A stretch of 55,423 bases of DNA from Collinsella aerofaciens (lineage in GTDB: Bacteria > Actinomycetota > Coriobacteriia > Coriobacteriales > Coriobacteriaceae). Location of the stretch: the NCBI RefSeq assembly GCF_005844325.1, contig NZ_SPFY01000014.1, positions 1-55,423 on the forward strand. Reading direction: 5' to 3'. Below, piece after piece: positions 34,528-43,552 of this stretch; the first letter of the stretch is position 1; the number at the start of each line of letters is the position of its first letter. Below the pieces are notes generated by a model that ran no database searches, was not told the DNA's origin, and saw only the letters and a program-made list of their open reading frames with translations. Both the position numbers and the translations under genes were made by a program.

Positions 34528-35667
34528 TTACTCCACATCAAACTCCACGCGATCGAGTTCGGGCACGTTGAGGTCAATGAGCTTGCGGGCGACGTGACGG
34601 TCGTGTGCCCCAAGTGCCTCGCTTGTCGTCACATGGGCGACAATCTCGCGCTCGACGATGCCCTCCTCGTCGCCTTCGGTGGCCGAGGTCTCGACGGCGA
34701 CGGTGTAATCCTTAAAGCCCGGCAGCACCGCGGCAAGCTCGCGCGTGGTTTCGGTGACACCGTAGCCGTCCTGCACGCCGGCCTGCGCCGAGCCAATGGA
34801 ACCCGCCGTCATGACGATGCAGGGGATGGCAAAGACCACCGTGCCCACAATAATGCGGCGGCGCACCTTGCGTGACAGCTCATCGACCTCGGCATTTTCC
34901 TCGGCTGTCACAATGCCGTCGCCGTTGAGGTCGCGCTTGAGCGGTACACGTAAAAGAAGCAATACGGCTTCGGCCGCCAGCGCGATAAAGACCACGTTGA
35001 TGCCAAACTCATAAAGCGCCGAGAGAAACAGTGACCCGCTTGCGATGGCGATGCCGTAGCCCGCCGCGCACAGGGGCGGCATGAGCGCGGTCGCCACGGC
35101 CACGCCGGCGATGAGCGTGGCGGGTTCCTGGTCGCGCGAGTTGCCCAGCCCGCCTGCAAAGCCGCCTGCGAGTGCGACGGTAAGGTCCCAGACGGTGGGT
35201 GTCGAGTTGTCGATGATGGCGGCCGTGGTGGTGCCAAGGGGCGAGAGCTTAAAGTACAGCGTGGACGTGACCAGGCAAAAGGCCATCTGCAGCGCAAGGC
35301 TGGCGACGGCTTCGACGGTAATCTCGCGGTCGAGCGTGGCAATACCGTATGCCATGGCAAGGACCGAGCCCATGAGCGGGCAGATGAGCATGGCGCCCAC
35401 GATGGCGATGTCCGAATCGATATCGAGGCCGATGCTTGCGATCAGCATGGCGATGATGAGGATGCATAGGTGGGAGCCAGTCAGACGCGCCCCGTTTACA
35501 AAACGCTTGCGGATCACGTGGTAGGGCGCGCGACCCTCGCGAATGTTGAATGCGCGCTTGAGGAAGCGGGTGATGTTTTCCATGGCTTCGCTATGGGCAG
35601 GGCGGATGCCGTGGCGCCGGTGGTGGCGTTCGCGTAGTCGCTTGATCTGTTGTTTGTCGAGTTCCAT
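34528..35667 (-). CDS. DUF389 family membrane protein with EF-hand-like loop
   Basis: The 379-residue polytopic protein has the DUF389 core from about residue 60: LTGSHLCILIIAMLIASIGL, VGAMLICPLMGSVLAMAYGI, LAGGFAGGLGNSRDQEPATL and GVAVATALMPPLCAAGYGIA. About six membrane helices are expected. Between helices, residues 246-257 read DLNGDGIVTAEE, a perfect 12-residue EF-hand calcium-loop pattern (Asp1, Asn3, Asp5, Gly6, Glu12). The final domain, after the last helix, is about 85 residues. The start at ATG 35667 follows GAGGTG. No function of DUF389 is firmly known. Confidence 0.82.
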   Translation of the reverse strand: MELDKQQIKRLRERHHRRHGIRPAHSEAMENITRFLKRAFNIREGRAPYHVIRKRFVNGARLTGSHLCILIIAMLIASIGLDIDSDIAIVGAMLICPLMGSVLAMAYGIATLDREITVEAVASLALQMAFCLVTSTLYFKLSPLGTTTAAIIDNSTPTVWDLTVALAGGFAGGLGNSRDQEPATLIAGVAVATALMPPLCAAGYGIAIASGSLFLSALYEFGINVVFIALAAEAVLLLLRVPLKRDLNGDGIVTAEENAEVDELSRKVRRRIIVGTVVFAIPCIVMTAGSIGSAQAGVQDGYGVTETTRELAAVLPGFKDYTVAVETSATEGDEEGIVEREIVAHVTTSEALGAHDRHVARKLIDLNVPELDRVEFDVE

Positions 35668-35974
35668 GTCCACCTCGTTCCAGCGCGGTCCGCGCAACGC
35701 GCCCGTTGTCATAACTCTACACCGTGGCGGGCGGGGTGTCTGTTGGATGCGGAATCCGATAGGGCGGATGACGCGGGAGCAAATGCAAATCACAGGCTCA
35801 ATTCCATCCCGCGAGAATATGATGCACCAGCTCCTTCAAATGTGACGAAACTGTGAAGCACGAGAGCGTGAATTTCAAAAAATACGCTGGTCGCCAATGT
35901 TGCGCAACAGAATTCAAAAATCGACAGCTACCGTTTGATACGTATGGATACATCCGTGTCAAAGGGAGAAAGCC
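35668..35974. promoter_or_regulatory. Divergent region before the surface-protein gene
   Basis: This is a 307-base non-coding stretch that becomes A/T-richer towards the surface-protein gene. It contains the perfect 12-base palindrome TGTTGCGCAACA (35898-35909), a candidate operator. TTTGATAC and GGATACATCC follow, then the ribosome site AAAGGGAGAAAGCC before the ATG at 35975. I cannot fix the -35/-10 boxes. Confidence 0.4.
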
Positions 35975-38900
35975 ATGGCAAACTACAGTCCACAACACTT
36001 TGAGCCTCGGGCCAAGGCCGTCAACGTCAAGGGCGTTGCCAACCGCGCCGTCGCAACCGTTTTGACGGCGGGCCTCATCGCTCAGCCGCTCATGTCGCCG
36101 CTGGCGGCAATCGCTGCACCGTCAACCGATAACGGCGATTCTGTTCAGGGGGGGGGGTAGTTCTGTAGAGAACACCGTTGCCGCCGGTAACCAAGCGGTC
36201 GTAAAGACGGCTGCCCAGCTGGCCGAGGAGTCGGCAAAGCAGCTCAAGGACGCTCAGGCCGCCTACGATGCCGCCCAGAAGAAGGCCGACGCGGCGGGCC
36301 AGTCTCAAAAGCAGGCACAGCAGCAAAAGAATCAGGCCTCGCAGGCCGTGACCGATAACGCCGCCGAGCAGAACGAGGCCGAGGCAGCCGCGCTTCAGGA
36401 GAAGATCGACGAGCTTAAGGCGGCTGTTGACAAGGCCGAGCAGCAGCAGAAGAAGCTGGGCGACCTGAACGATCAGCTCGATCAGGCCAACAAGAGTGTC
36501 GAGGATAAGACCCAGGCGCTCAAGGACGCCAAGGCAAAGCAGGATGAGGCCAAGAAGGCCCTCGACGATGCGCAGGCCAAGCTCGAGGCCATGGGTATGG
36601 ACGAGTACGAGGCCGCCAAGAAGGCCGTCGAGGACGCGCAGGCCAAGCTCAATGCGGCGAATGCCGATGTGAAGACGGCCGAGGGTGAGCTCGATGCCGC
36701 TAAGACCGCCGCCGACAATGCTGAGCAGGCAAAGAGTGATGCCGAGTCTGCTCTGACGACTGCCCAGGCCAAGAAGCAGGAGACCGCCAATGCCCTTGCC
36801 GCTGCGACCACCGCGTGCGGCAACGCCCAGGATAAGCTGAACGACGCCCAGAAAGCGCTCGATGCCGCCATCTCGGGCACGGGCATCGATCTAAAAGCGC
36901 TTGAGGCCGCCAAGGAAGCTGCTGCCGGTGAGCTCAAGGACGCGCAGACCGAGCTTGATGCCGCGAAGGCTGCCGACGCCACCGCACAAACGAACCTCCA
37001 GGCCGCACAGACTGATGCCAGCGCCGCGCAGGAAAAGGTCAACGCCGCCAACGCTGCCGTTTCGTCAGCGCAGACTGCATACGACGAAGCCAACGGCAAA
37101 CTCGGTGATTTGACCAGCAAATACAACACCGCCAAGGCTGCTTACGAGCAAGCTCAGCAGACCGAGGCCGACAAGAAGACAGAGTACGACCGTCTAGCAG
37201 AGGTCGCAAAGCAGAAGAAAAGCGCTCTTGAGAATGCTACCAGCGACTACAACAAAGCGAATGATGAATACAACACGGCCAGCGCAAACGTCAAAGCTCT
37301 TGAGCAGCAGATTTCTGAGCTAAAAGCAAACATGACGGTGGATACGGATGCTGTCAAGGCTGGCCTGCTTGGCTTTATGAATCACATCGCAAGTAGTACG
37401 TCGTTTACTGCTGCTCAGCGTGCCAACGCGAGCGATGCGGCGAAGTTACTTGATGGGTCTGCTAGCAAGGCGGCATGGTATGACGACTATGTCAACTTGG
37501 ATGCATCTGACGCTGACAATGCTTTTTCGCTCGTGAATCTGCAGAATACCTTGACCTACATGAATGCCGTCAATGGAATTCGTCGCGCAAATGGCTTGAG
37601 TGACATGAAGGTCAGCATTGTCTCTATGGCGCAGTCGGCGCTCGATGTTTGCTATTCGTCGAATGTTTGGGACCACGCGGGGAACAGCGGCGAGGGCTTT
37701 TATATGTCCTATAACGAAAACCTTGCCGGACGTGCTGGCGCCTACAAGGGGTCAGATAATCCTAAAGATTGGGAAATATCCTTCGATAACGGCGACAAGT
37801 ACGGCGATGATTGGCCGTTTATCGGTTGGTATACTGCGGAAAAGCGTGACTATGACAGGGGTGACTATAGCAACACCGGCCACTATGAGAACTTTATTGA
37901 TTCAGGTGCTAATTCCTTTGGGTTCGCCGTCGGCTACGGTAAGGATGGCAACCGCTCAACGCCCGAGGATGACGGTGCACCCAGTCCTGTTTCAATTTAT
38001 CAGGGAAACTGGGCCGAAGGCGATTTTACGGTTGACGAGTTCAAGAACCTGGTAAACACGTACGTAGACTCCGTTTATCATGCCGGTGGTACCGCCGCGC
38101 AGAAGGCGCAGCTGGCGCAGCTGCAAGATCAACTTGCGGCAGCACGGAAGGCGCTCGATGTGAAAAACGATGCGCTTGGCTCTGCGGAGTCATCCCTCGA
38201 TGCTGCCAAGAGTGCCGCGAATGAAGCGAACGGTAACGTTGCTGCTGCCAAGAGCGACTATGAAGCTGCGCAAGAGGCCACCGCTATCGCGAAGGCGGCA
38301 TATGGCGCTGCCGATGTCAATTTGAAGAATGTTGACATCGAAACTCCTAGGGCAAATCTCAACGCCGCCAAGGACGAGGCGACCGTCGCGCAGGCCGCAC
38401 TTGACGACGCTAACTCCAAGCTCACCGAATGCCAGACGAACGCCTCCAAGGCTTCCGCCCGCAAGGCGAAGGCACAGGGCGATTACGATACCGCCAAGAC
38501 AAAGTCCGATAAGGCCAACGAGGCGTATGACAATGCCACGGCTTCGGTCAAGGACCTTACTGCCAAGCGCGATGCCGCTAATGCGAACCTTGCGAGCAAG
38601 CAGGGCGCGCTTGACGGGGCCAAGAAGGCCGACGACGCCGCTCAGGCTGGCGTAGATAAGGCTCAAGCCGCAGGCGCACACGCCGCGACCGCTCTTTCGG
38701 ATGCCAAGCAGGCAGTTGCCGCCAAGACGCAGGCCGTGTCCGACGCACAGGCGAAGGTCAAGGCCGCCGAGGGCGAGCTGGCCCGCGCAAACAAGGCCTT
38801 CGAGCGCTTCGCCGGCGCCCAGAAGGCGGTCGATGACGCCACGGCCGCCTATGATGCCGCCGTTGCCGGTGTCGCCGATGCCCAAAAGCAGCTCGAGGCC

Positions 38901-39434
38901 GCCAACAAGGCCGTTGTCGATGCGAACTTCGATATCATCAAGGCCAAGGCCGAGCTTGCCGGCGACGAGGCGCTCAAGGCCGATCTTGAGGCCGTCGACC
39001 ACAAGGCCTCCCTTGCCACGGGCACGACGGGCAACGATAAGCTGACCAAGCTGAATGCCGCCTACGCTCGATACAAGTCCGCCGTCGATGCCGCTGCGGG
39101 CCTCAAGACTGCCCTGAGCGATGCCGATGCCAAGCTGTCCGATGCCAACGACGCTTATGCCGCCGCATTGGCAGAACTCGGCGATGCCAAGGACGCCCTG
39201 GCTGCTGCACAGGCCGAGTACGACAAGTATCATCCCAAGGCCGAGCCGCAGGCTAAGCCTCAGGTTACGCAGGCTGCTGCAAAGGCCCCTGCCGCTAAGA
39301 AGAAGGCTGCGTCGGGCGCGCTTGCCCAGACCGGCGACAACTCCGCGCTTGCGGGCGAGGTGTTCGTCATCGGCGGCATTACGCTCGTTGCCGCGGGCGT
39401 GACGCTGAGCGATCGTCGTCGCAAGCAGATGTAG
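35975..39434 (+). CDS. Coiled-coil/CAP-domain cell-wall-anchored surface protein, off-frame at a G10 tract
   Basis: The first 57 codons encode a signal peptide (hydrophobic AVATVLTAGLIAQPLMSPLA ending AAIAA). Translation then stops at TAG 36158, directly after ten G (36148-36157). The next frame is open from the tract to 39434. Removing one G joins both into about 1152 residues without another stop. Order in that form: Ala/Lys/Asp-rich coiled coil (about 70-450), CAP/SCP-like domain (about 515-690; YMNAVNGIRRANGL, DHAGNSGEGF, YNENLAGR, GHYENF), second coiled coil (about 700-1090), then LAQTG (1116-1120), a membrane segment and SDRRRKQM. LAXTG is the class E sortase signal of Actinobacteria. 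I read it as a phase-variable adhesin, here in the off state; an assembly error in the tract is the alternative. Confidence 0.82.
36148..36157 (+). repeat. Poly-G tract (10 G) at the frame switch of the surface protein
   Basis: Ten consecutive G follow CTGTTCA and precede TAGTTCTG. With 10 G the protein ends after 61 residues. With 9 or 12 G it would read on as GGSSVENTVAAG into the coiled coil. Homopolymers of this length are classic slipped-strand switch sites. Confidence 0.9.
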
Positions 39435-39501
39435 CGTATTGAGCGCTGGCCTCGCGACATACCGCAATTCGTCGCGAGGCCGACTCGATAACTCAACCGA
39501 T

Positions 39502-39545
39502 AAGGCCGGCGCGCTGTCATACGCGGCGCGCCGGCCTTTCTTTGC
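39502..39545 (+). terminator. Terminator after the surface-protein gene
   Basis: Perfect 13-bp stem AAGGCCGGCGCGC (39502-39514) with 39526-39538, followed by TCTTTGC. A second, smaller hairpin (CCTCGCGAC with GTCGCGAGG) lies just before it. Confidence 0.8.
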
Positions 39546-39559
39546 GGTGGTATCAAAAA

Positions 39560-39594
39560 GCTCGGTCGGTAGCCGCGAAAGCTGCCGACCGAGC
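39560..39594 (-). terminator. Terminator of the OPT transporter gene
   Basis: A 14-bp stem with one mismatch (GCTCGGTCGGTAGC at 39560-39573 with 39581-39594), followed on the minus strand by TTTTTGA. It faces the terminator of the convergent surface-protein gene. Confidence 0.75.
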
Positions 39595-39635
39595 AAATCG
39601 TAGACAATATGGTTGCTGTCGAGCAGCTGCTCAGC

Positions 39636-41339
39636 TTAGCCCAGCAGGCTCAGACCCACGGAGACAAACGCCAGGATAACGCCGACGATAGACTCGCCAC
39701 CGAGCAGGCCGCTGGCGACAACCAGACCCTGCTCCTGGAAGGCGGCATCCTTGGCGGCCTTCTCCTCGTCCGAAAGACCGGCGGCGGCGTCGCGGTGTGC
39801 AGCCCACTTGTCGTAGGCGAGCTTGACGCAGGAGCCCAAGAAGGCCGTGAGCGACATGTAGAACGGCAGGTACACGCCCAGACCGATCATCATGGCCGGA
39901 ATGCCGAGCCAGTACATGACGATGCCGGCGATAAAACCGCCCGCAAACCACGGCACGCTCGGGATGCCCGAGACCATGGTGGCGACCACGCTTGCCTGCG
40001 CGGCCACAAAGCTCTTGTCGGGGCCGAAGGCGTCCGGACCATAGGCGGTGACGAGCGCGACCATGACGGCGGCAGCGACCAGGGCGCCCACGATGCCGCC
40101 GATGGCCTGGCCGACCCACTGTGCACGCGGGTTGGTGCCCAGCACGGCGCCGGCCTTGAAGTCGTTCATGACGTCGCCCGCAAGGCCGCACGCTACGGCC
40201 ACGATGCCGGCGATAAAGAACAGCTTGACCTGAGCGAGCTGCGCGAAGGCGGCAACGATGAGCATGACGATGAGGCCGAAGATCTCCATGGGGTCGATGC
40301 CCGTCTGGCCGCAGCTCTGCGCGCTCATGATGGTGGTGACAAAGGTGAACAGCGTGACGATGACGGCCGGGACGGGGCCAAGGTCGAGCACGATGGCGAT
40401 GATCACGGCGATGGCGGCAGCGCCCAGGCCGATGATACCGGCGTCGAGTTTAAGGGAGCCCGAGATGAGCGACTGCTCGTCGGTGTCGGTGGAGCTGTCG
40501 GCGGCGAGGCCGCGGACGATACCGGCGACCTGCGGCAGGATGTCCTTGAGGACGACGGCGACGCCAAAGCCCATCATGAGGCCCATACCCAGGGACTTAA
40601 CAATGCCCTGTGCGGTCACAACATCGAACAGACCGGCAGCGGTGCCGCCCACGATGATGCCAAAGTTGCCCAGCAGCGCGCCGGCAAACCAGAACGCGAC
40701 GGGGGCGAAGCCCACCAAAAAGCCGATGGACAGCAACATGGGCGAGTTGTAGATGGCAAAGGTCACGCCGGGGATATTGAGCGTGCACAGCATGCTGGGC
40801 ACCACGCCCAGAGCGTCGCGCAGCACGCTGTAGATGCCGGCGATGGCCATGGAGCCAAAGAGCTGCTTGCCGGTTTTGCCGCCGGCCTCGGTTGCGCGCA
40901 GGGTCTGAGCTGCGGCGTTGCCGGTGGGGAACTCAAGCGCGGCGTCCACGATAAAGTGACGGTGGATGAGCGCGGTGGCCAGCAGGCCCAGGATGGTGCC
41001 GGCGAGTGCCACGATAAACATGTCGAGCCAGCTGATCTGGTCGGCATATCCCAGCATCCAGGCGCCCGGGATGGTAAACGCCAGGCCGCCGGCGACCATG
41101 GCGCCCGCGGACATGATGGTGTGGGTGACGTTGGCCTCGTTGAGGCTGGCATTGCCCATGAGCTTAAGGAAGAACAGCGAAATGACGGCAGCGAAGACGA
41201 TCGGCCAGGGGAGAGCGCCCATCTTGAGGGCGGTGTAGGCCGAGCTTGCCGTGATAATCACGCAGCCAAGGACGCCGATGACGACGCCGCGCAGCGTGAG
41301 TTGCCCGCGCATCGAAGCGCGGTTCGAGGGATTGCTCAT
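39636..41339 (-). CDS. OPT family oligopeptide transporter
   Basis: The 567-residue polytopic membrane protein of the OPT/YSL family drives proton-coupled uptake of small peptides or metal chelates in characterised members. Visible features are GVVIGVLGCVIITASSAYTA in the first helix, ALEFPTGNAAAQTLRA in the conserved cytosolic loop and LRDALGVVPSMLCTLN. About 14-16 helices are expected. It is monocistronic, with a leader of about 190 bases shared divergently with coaX. The substrate is unknown. Confidence 0.88.
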   Translation of the reverse strand: MSNPSNRASMRGQLTLRGVVIGVLGCVIITASSAYTALKMGALPWPIVFAAVISLFFLKLMGNASLNEANVTHTIMSAGAMVAGGLAFTIPGAWMLGYADQISWLDMFIVALAGTILGLLATALIHRHFIVDAALEFPTGNAAAQTLRATEAGGKTGKQLFGSMAIAGIYSVLRDALGVVPSMLCTLNIPGVTFAIYNSPMLLSIGFLVGFAPVAFWFAGALLGNFGIIVGGTAAGLFDVVTAQGIVKSLGMGLMMGFGVAVVLKDILPQVAGIVRGLAADSSTDTDEQSLISGSLKLDAGIIGLGAAAIAVIIAIVLDLGPVPAVIVTLFTFVTTIMSAQSCGQTGIDPMEIFGLIVMLIVAAFAQLAQVKLFFIAGIVAVACGLAGDVMNDFKAGAVLGTNPRAQWVGQAIGGIVGALVAAAVMVALVTAYGPDAFGPDKSFVAAQASVVATMVSGIPSVPWFAGGFIAGIVMYWLGIPAMMIGLGVYLPFYMSLTAFLGSCVKLAYDKWAAHRDAAAGLSDEEKAAKDAAFQEQGLVVASGLLGGESIVGVILAFVSVGLSLLG

Positions 41340-41531
41340 ATAGAACTCCTTTGCGTATATCCGCTTCCCCCGGGAGCGCCGCTACGGATACGGCGCGGGA
41401 AGTCGGGTTACCAAGGGCCGCCGCGTGAGCTCGCGCGCGACCGCGCACCAGTATAACCGCAAGCTAGTCATTTCGGGATGACTGGTTTAGGTAGGCGATA
41501 TACTGCTGGGCAGACGAAAGGAGCGCCGACG

Positions 41532-42383
41532 ATGCTTAATGGGTGCGCATATATATTGACGGTCGACGTGGGCAACACGTTCATTCGCTTTGGCCTGTTT
41601 GCCGAGGATTCGGCCGCGGCGCAGGAATGCCCGCTTGCGACGTGCGAGATCACCACGCCGTCGAGCATCACAGCAGACGAGGCGCGCATGCGTCTCGCTC
41701 AAGTCATGGCCGCGCTAGCGGCCGATGCGGGCATGCCGGGTGCACTCGTTCCCGCGGCCGCAGTGCTGAGCTGCGTGGTGCCGGCGCTCGAGCGCCCGTG
41801 GAAGACGGCGCTTTCCCGCATCTGCACGGGGCGCGTGCTCACGGTGGGGCCGGGACTTAAGACCGGCATGCCCGTCCACTACGACGACCCGGCCGAGATC
41901 GGCCCCGACCGCATCGCCGACGCCGTGGCGGCCCGGGCCGTTTACGGCTCTCCGTGCATCGTGATCGACCTGGGCACTACGACCAATATCGAGGTCATCG
42001 ACGCGTGCGGTACCTTTGTGGGCGGCGTCATCGCGCCGGGTCTGGCGCTCGGCGCCCGCTCGCTCTCGGCCGCTGCGGCGCGTCTGCCGCAGGTCGAGCC
42101 TTCGGCGCCCACGCATGTGATCGGCCGCAACACGCGCGAGGCCATGCGCTCGGGCGTGGTCTTGGGCGAGGTGGCACGCATCGACGGCATGCTCGACATG
42201 GTGCTCGCCGAGATGCGCGCGACCAAGGCTGCGGGGGAGGGCGATGTGCCCATCGTCATTACCGGCGACGACGCCGAGGCGCTCGCGGCCCTTGTCGGCC
42301 ATAGCCTGACGGTCGACGACGCGCTGACGTTGCGAGGACTCGCCGAGCTCTACCACATCAACCAAAAGCCCCGCCGCGTGTAA
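41532..42383 (+). CDS. coaX: Type III pantothenate kinase
   Basis: This enzyme phosphorylates pantothenate in the first step of coenzyme A synthesis. The 283-residue ASKHA-fold protein has TVDVGNTFIRFGLF (phosphate-1 motif), GPDRIADAVAA, CIVIDLGTTTNIEVID (phosphate-2 motif) and FVGGVIAPGLALGARSL. The start at ATG 41532 follows GAAAGGAGCGCC. An insertion (about 30-70) makes it a little longer than the usual 255-260 residues. Type III enzymes need a monovalent cation and are not inhibited by CoA. Confidence 0.94.
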   Translation: MLNGCAYILTVDVGNTFIRFGLFAEDSAAAQECPLATCEITTPSSITADEARMRLAQVMAALAADAGMPGALVPAAAVLSCVVPALERPWKTALSRICTGRVLTVGPGLKTGMPVHYDDPAEIGPDRIADAVAARAVYGSPCIVIDLGTTTNIEVIDACGTFVGGVIAPGLALGARSLSAAAARLPQVEPSAPTHVIGRNTREAMRSGVVLGEVARIDGMLDMVLAEMRATKAAGEGDVPIVITGDDAEALAALVGHSLTVDDALTLRGLAELYHINQKPRRV

Positions 42384-42385
42384 AA

Positions 42386-42420
42386 GTGAGGGCGCCGGCG
42401 GGACAAACGCCCTCACCTTT
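42386..42420 (+). terminator. Terminator after coaX
   Basis: Perfect 9-bp stem GTGAGGGCG (42386-42394) with CGCCCTCAC (42408-42416), followed by CTTTCA. Confidence 0.65.
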
Positions 42421-42467
42421 CACCTGCTACAATGGGTCAAACTATTGCGATTACGGAGGTGTCTGCC

Positions 42468-42992
42468 ATGTCGGACGATCTTCATCAAACTTCGTCAGGC
42501 AAGCGCCTGGACGTCATTAGCTGGGACGAGTTCTTTATGAGCGTGGCCATCGCCGCGCAGCGCCGCAGCAAGGACCCCAACACGCAGGTGGGTGCGTGCA
42601 TCGCCAACACCAACCACCGCATCCTTTCGGTGGGCTACAACGGTACACCCTCGGCGCTCAACGACGACTTTTTTCCGTGGGGTACGAGCGACGACCCGCT
42701 GCAGGACAAGCACAACTACGTGGTCCATGCCGAGGCCAACGCCGTGCTCAACTACCGTGGCTCGCTCAAGGACCTCGAGGGTTCCACGGTCTACGTCACG
42801 CTGTTCCCGTGCCACGACTGCGCCAAGATTTTGGCTCAGGTGGGCGTGGGCGAGGTTGTCTACCTGGACAACAAGTACGCCGACACCGATGACGGACGCA
42901 TCAGCCGCCGCATCCTCGACTCCTGTGGCATCAGCTACCGCCAGGTCATCGTCGATGTTCAGATTGGTACCGGGGGACAGGCTCGACAGTAA
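42468..42992 (+). CDS. Deoxycytidylate deaminase family protein (ComEB-like)
   Basis: The 174-residue zinc-dependent deaminase probably converts dCMP to dUMP for thymidylate synthesis. The metal site is VVHAEANAVLN (His and catalytic Glu) with LFPCHDCAKILAQ (two Cys). The N-terminal ISWDEFFMSVAIAAQRRSKD and KDPNTQVGACI match the dCMP/ComEB group. The start at ATG 42468 follows ACGGAGGTG. Confidence 0.9.
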   Translation: MSDDLHQTSSGKRLDVISWDEFFMSVAIAAQRRSKDPNTQVGACIANTNHRILSVGYNGTPSALNDDFFPWGTSDDPLQDKHNYVVHAEANAVLNYRGSLKDLEGSTVYVTLFPCHDCAKILAQVGVGEVVYLDNKYADTDDGRISRRILDSCGISYRQVIVDVQIGTGGQARQ

Positions 42993-43033
42993 TCATGCGT
43001 TGTCGCTATCTGACGACGAACGCAGCTCAAAGA

Positions 43034-43052
43034 GCCCCGTCCCAAATTGACT
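43034..43052 (-). repeat. GGGACGGGG-core repeat, copy I
   Basis: On the minus strand it reads CAATTTGGGACGGGGCTCT. It shares the GGGACGGGG core with 51969-52004 and lies 40-60 bases past the deaminase stop. Confidence 0.45.
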
Positions 43053-43164
43053 ACTCGTGAAAGTCGCGTCTGCGCGCATGGACGGCTCGTGAGCGGGTAC
43101 ATGGCTGTAGTAACATAGCTTCTGTCCGCGGGCGTGCCCGCGTTATTGTGAGAAAGGAGCCCCT

Positions 43165-43443
43165 GTGGCTGTTAACGAAGAGCTGCTTAAGAAGGTTCTT
43201 GAAGAGATTCGTCCCAACCTGCAGGCCGATGGCGGCGATATGGAGTATGTGGGCGTCGACGACGAGGGCGTCGTCAAGCTGGAGCTGCAGGGCGCCTGCG
43301 CCGGCTGCCCCATGAGCTCGCTGACCTTGTCTATGGGCATCGAGCGTATCCTGAAGGAGCACGTGCCCGGCGTTACCCGTGTCGAGCAGGTCAATGCCTC
43401 CGGCGAGACCGACGACCTGTACGACGAGTACGCGCCGTTCTAA
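43165..43443 (+). CDS. NifU-like iron-sulfur cluster scaffold protein
   Basis: The 92-residue protein is a single NifU C-terminal-type domain. It reads LEEIRPNLQADGGDMEYVG then LELQGACAGCPMSSLTL, with the two cluster-binding Cys in CAGC. It assembles and passes Fe-S clusters. The GTG start at 43165 has GAAAGGAG upstream. It ends in an acidic tail (DDLYDEYAPF). Confidence 0.93.
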   Translation: MAVNEELLKKVLEEIRPNLQADGGDMEYVGVDDEGVVKLELQGACAGCPMSSLTLSMGIERILKEHVPGVTRVEQVNASGETDDLYDEYAPF

Positions 43444-43552
43444 GATGCGAAAGCTGCGGACGGTACGCTCCGCATAGACGTTACGCCCAAATATGCGGCT
43501 GCGAGCGTAAGGCCCGCGGCCGCATTTGTATGTAGGGAGTAGGAGGGTCGAC

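Noticed and set aside
39609-41456. 615-codon plus-strand open frame opposite the OPT transporter
   Set aside because: His/Asp/Gly-rich shadow of the minus-strand membrane protein; no domain seen.
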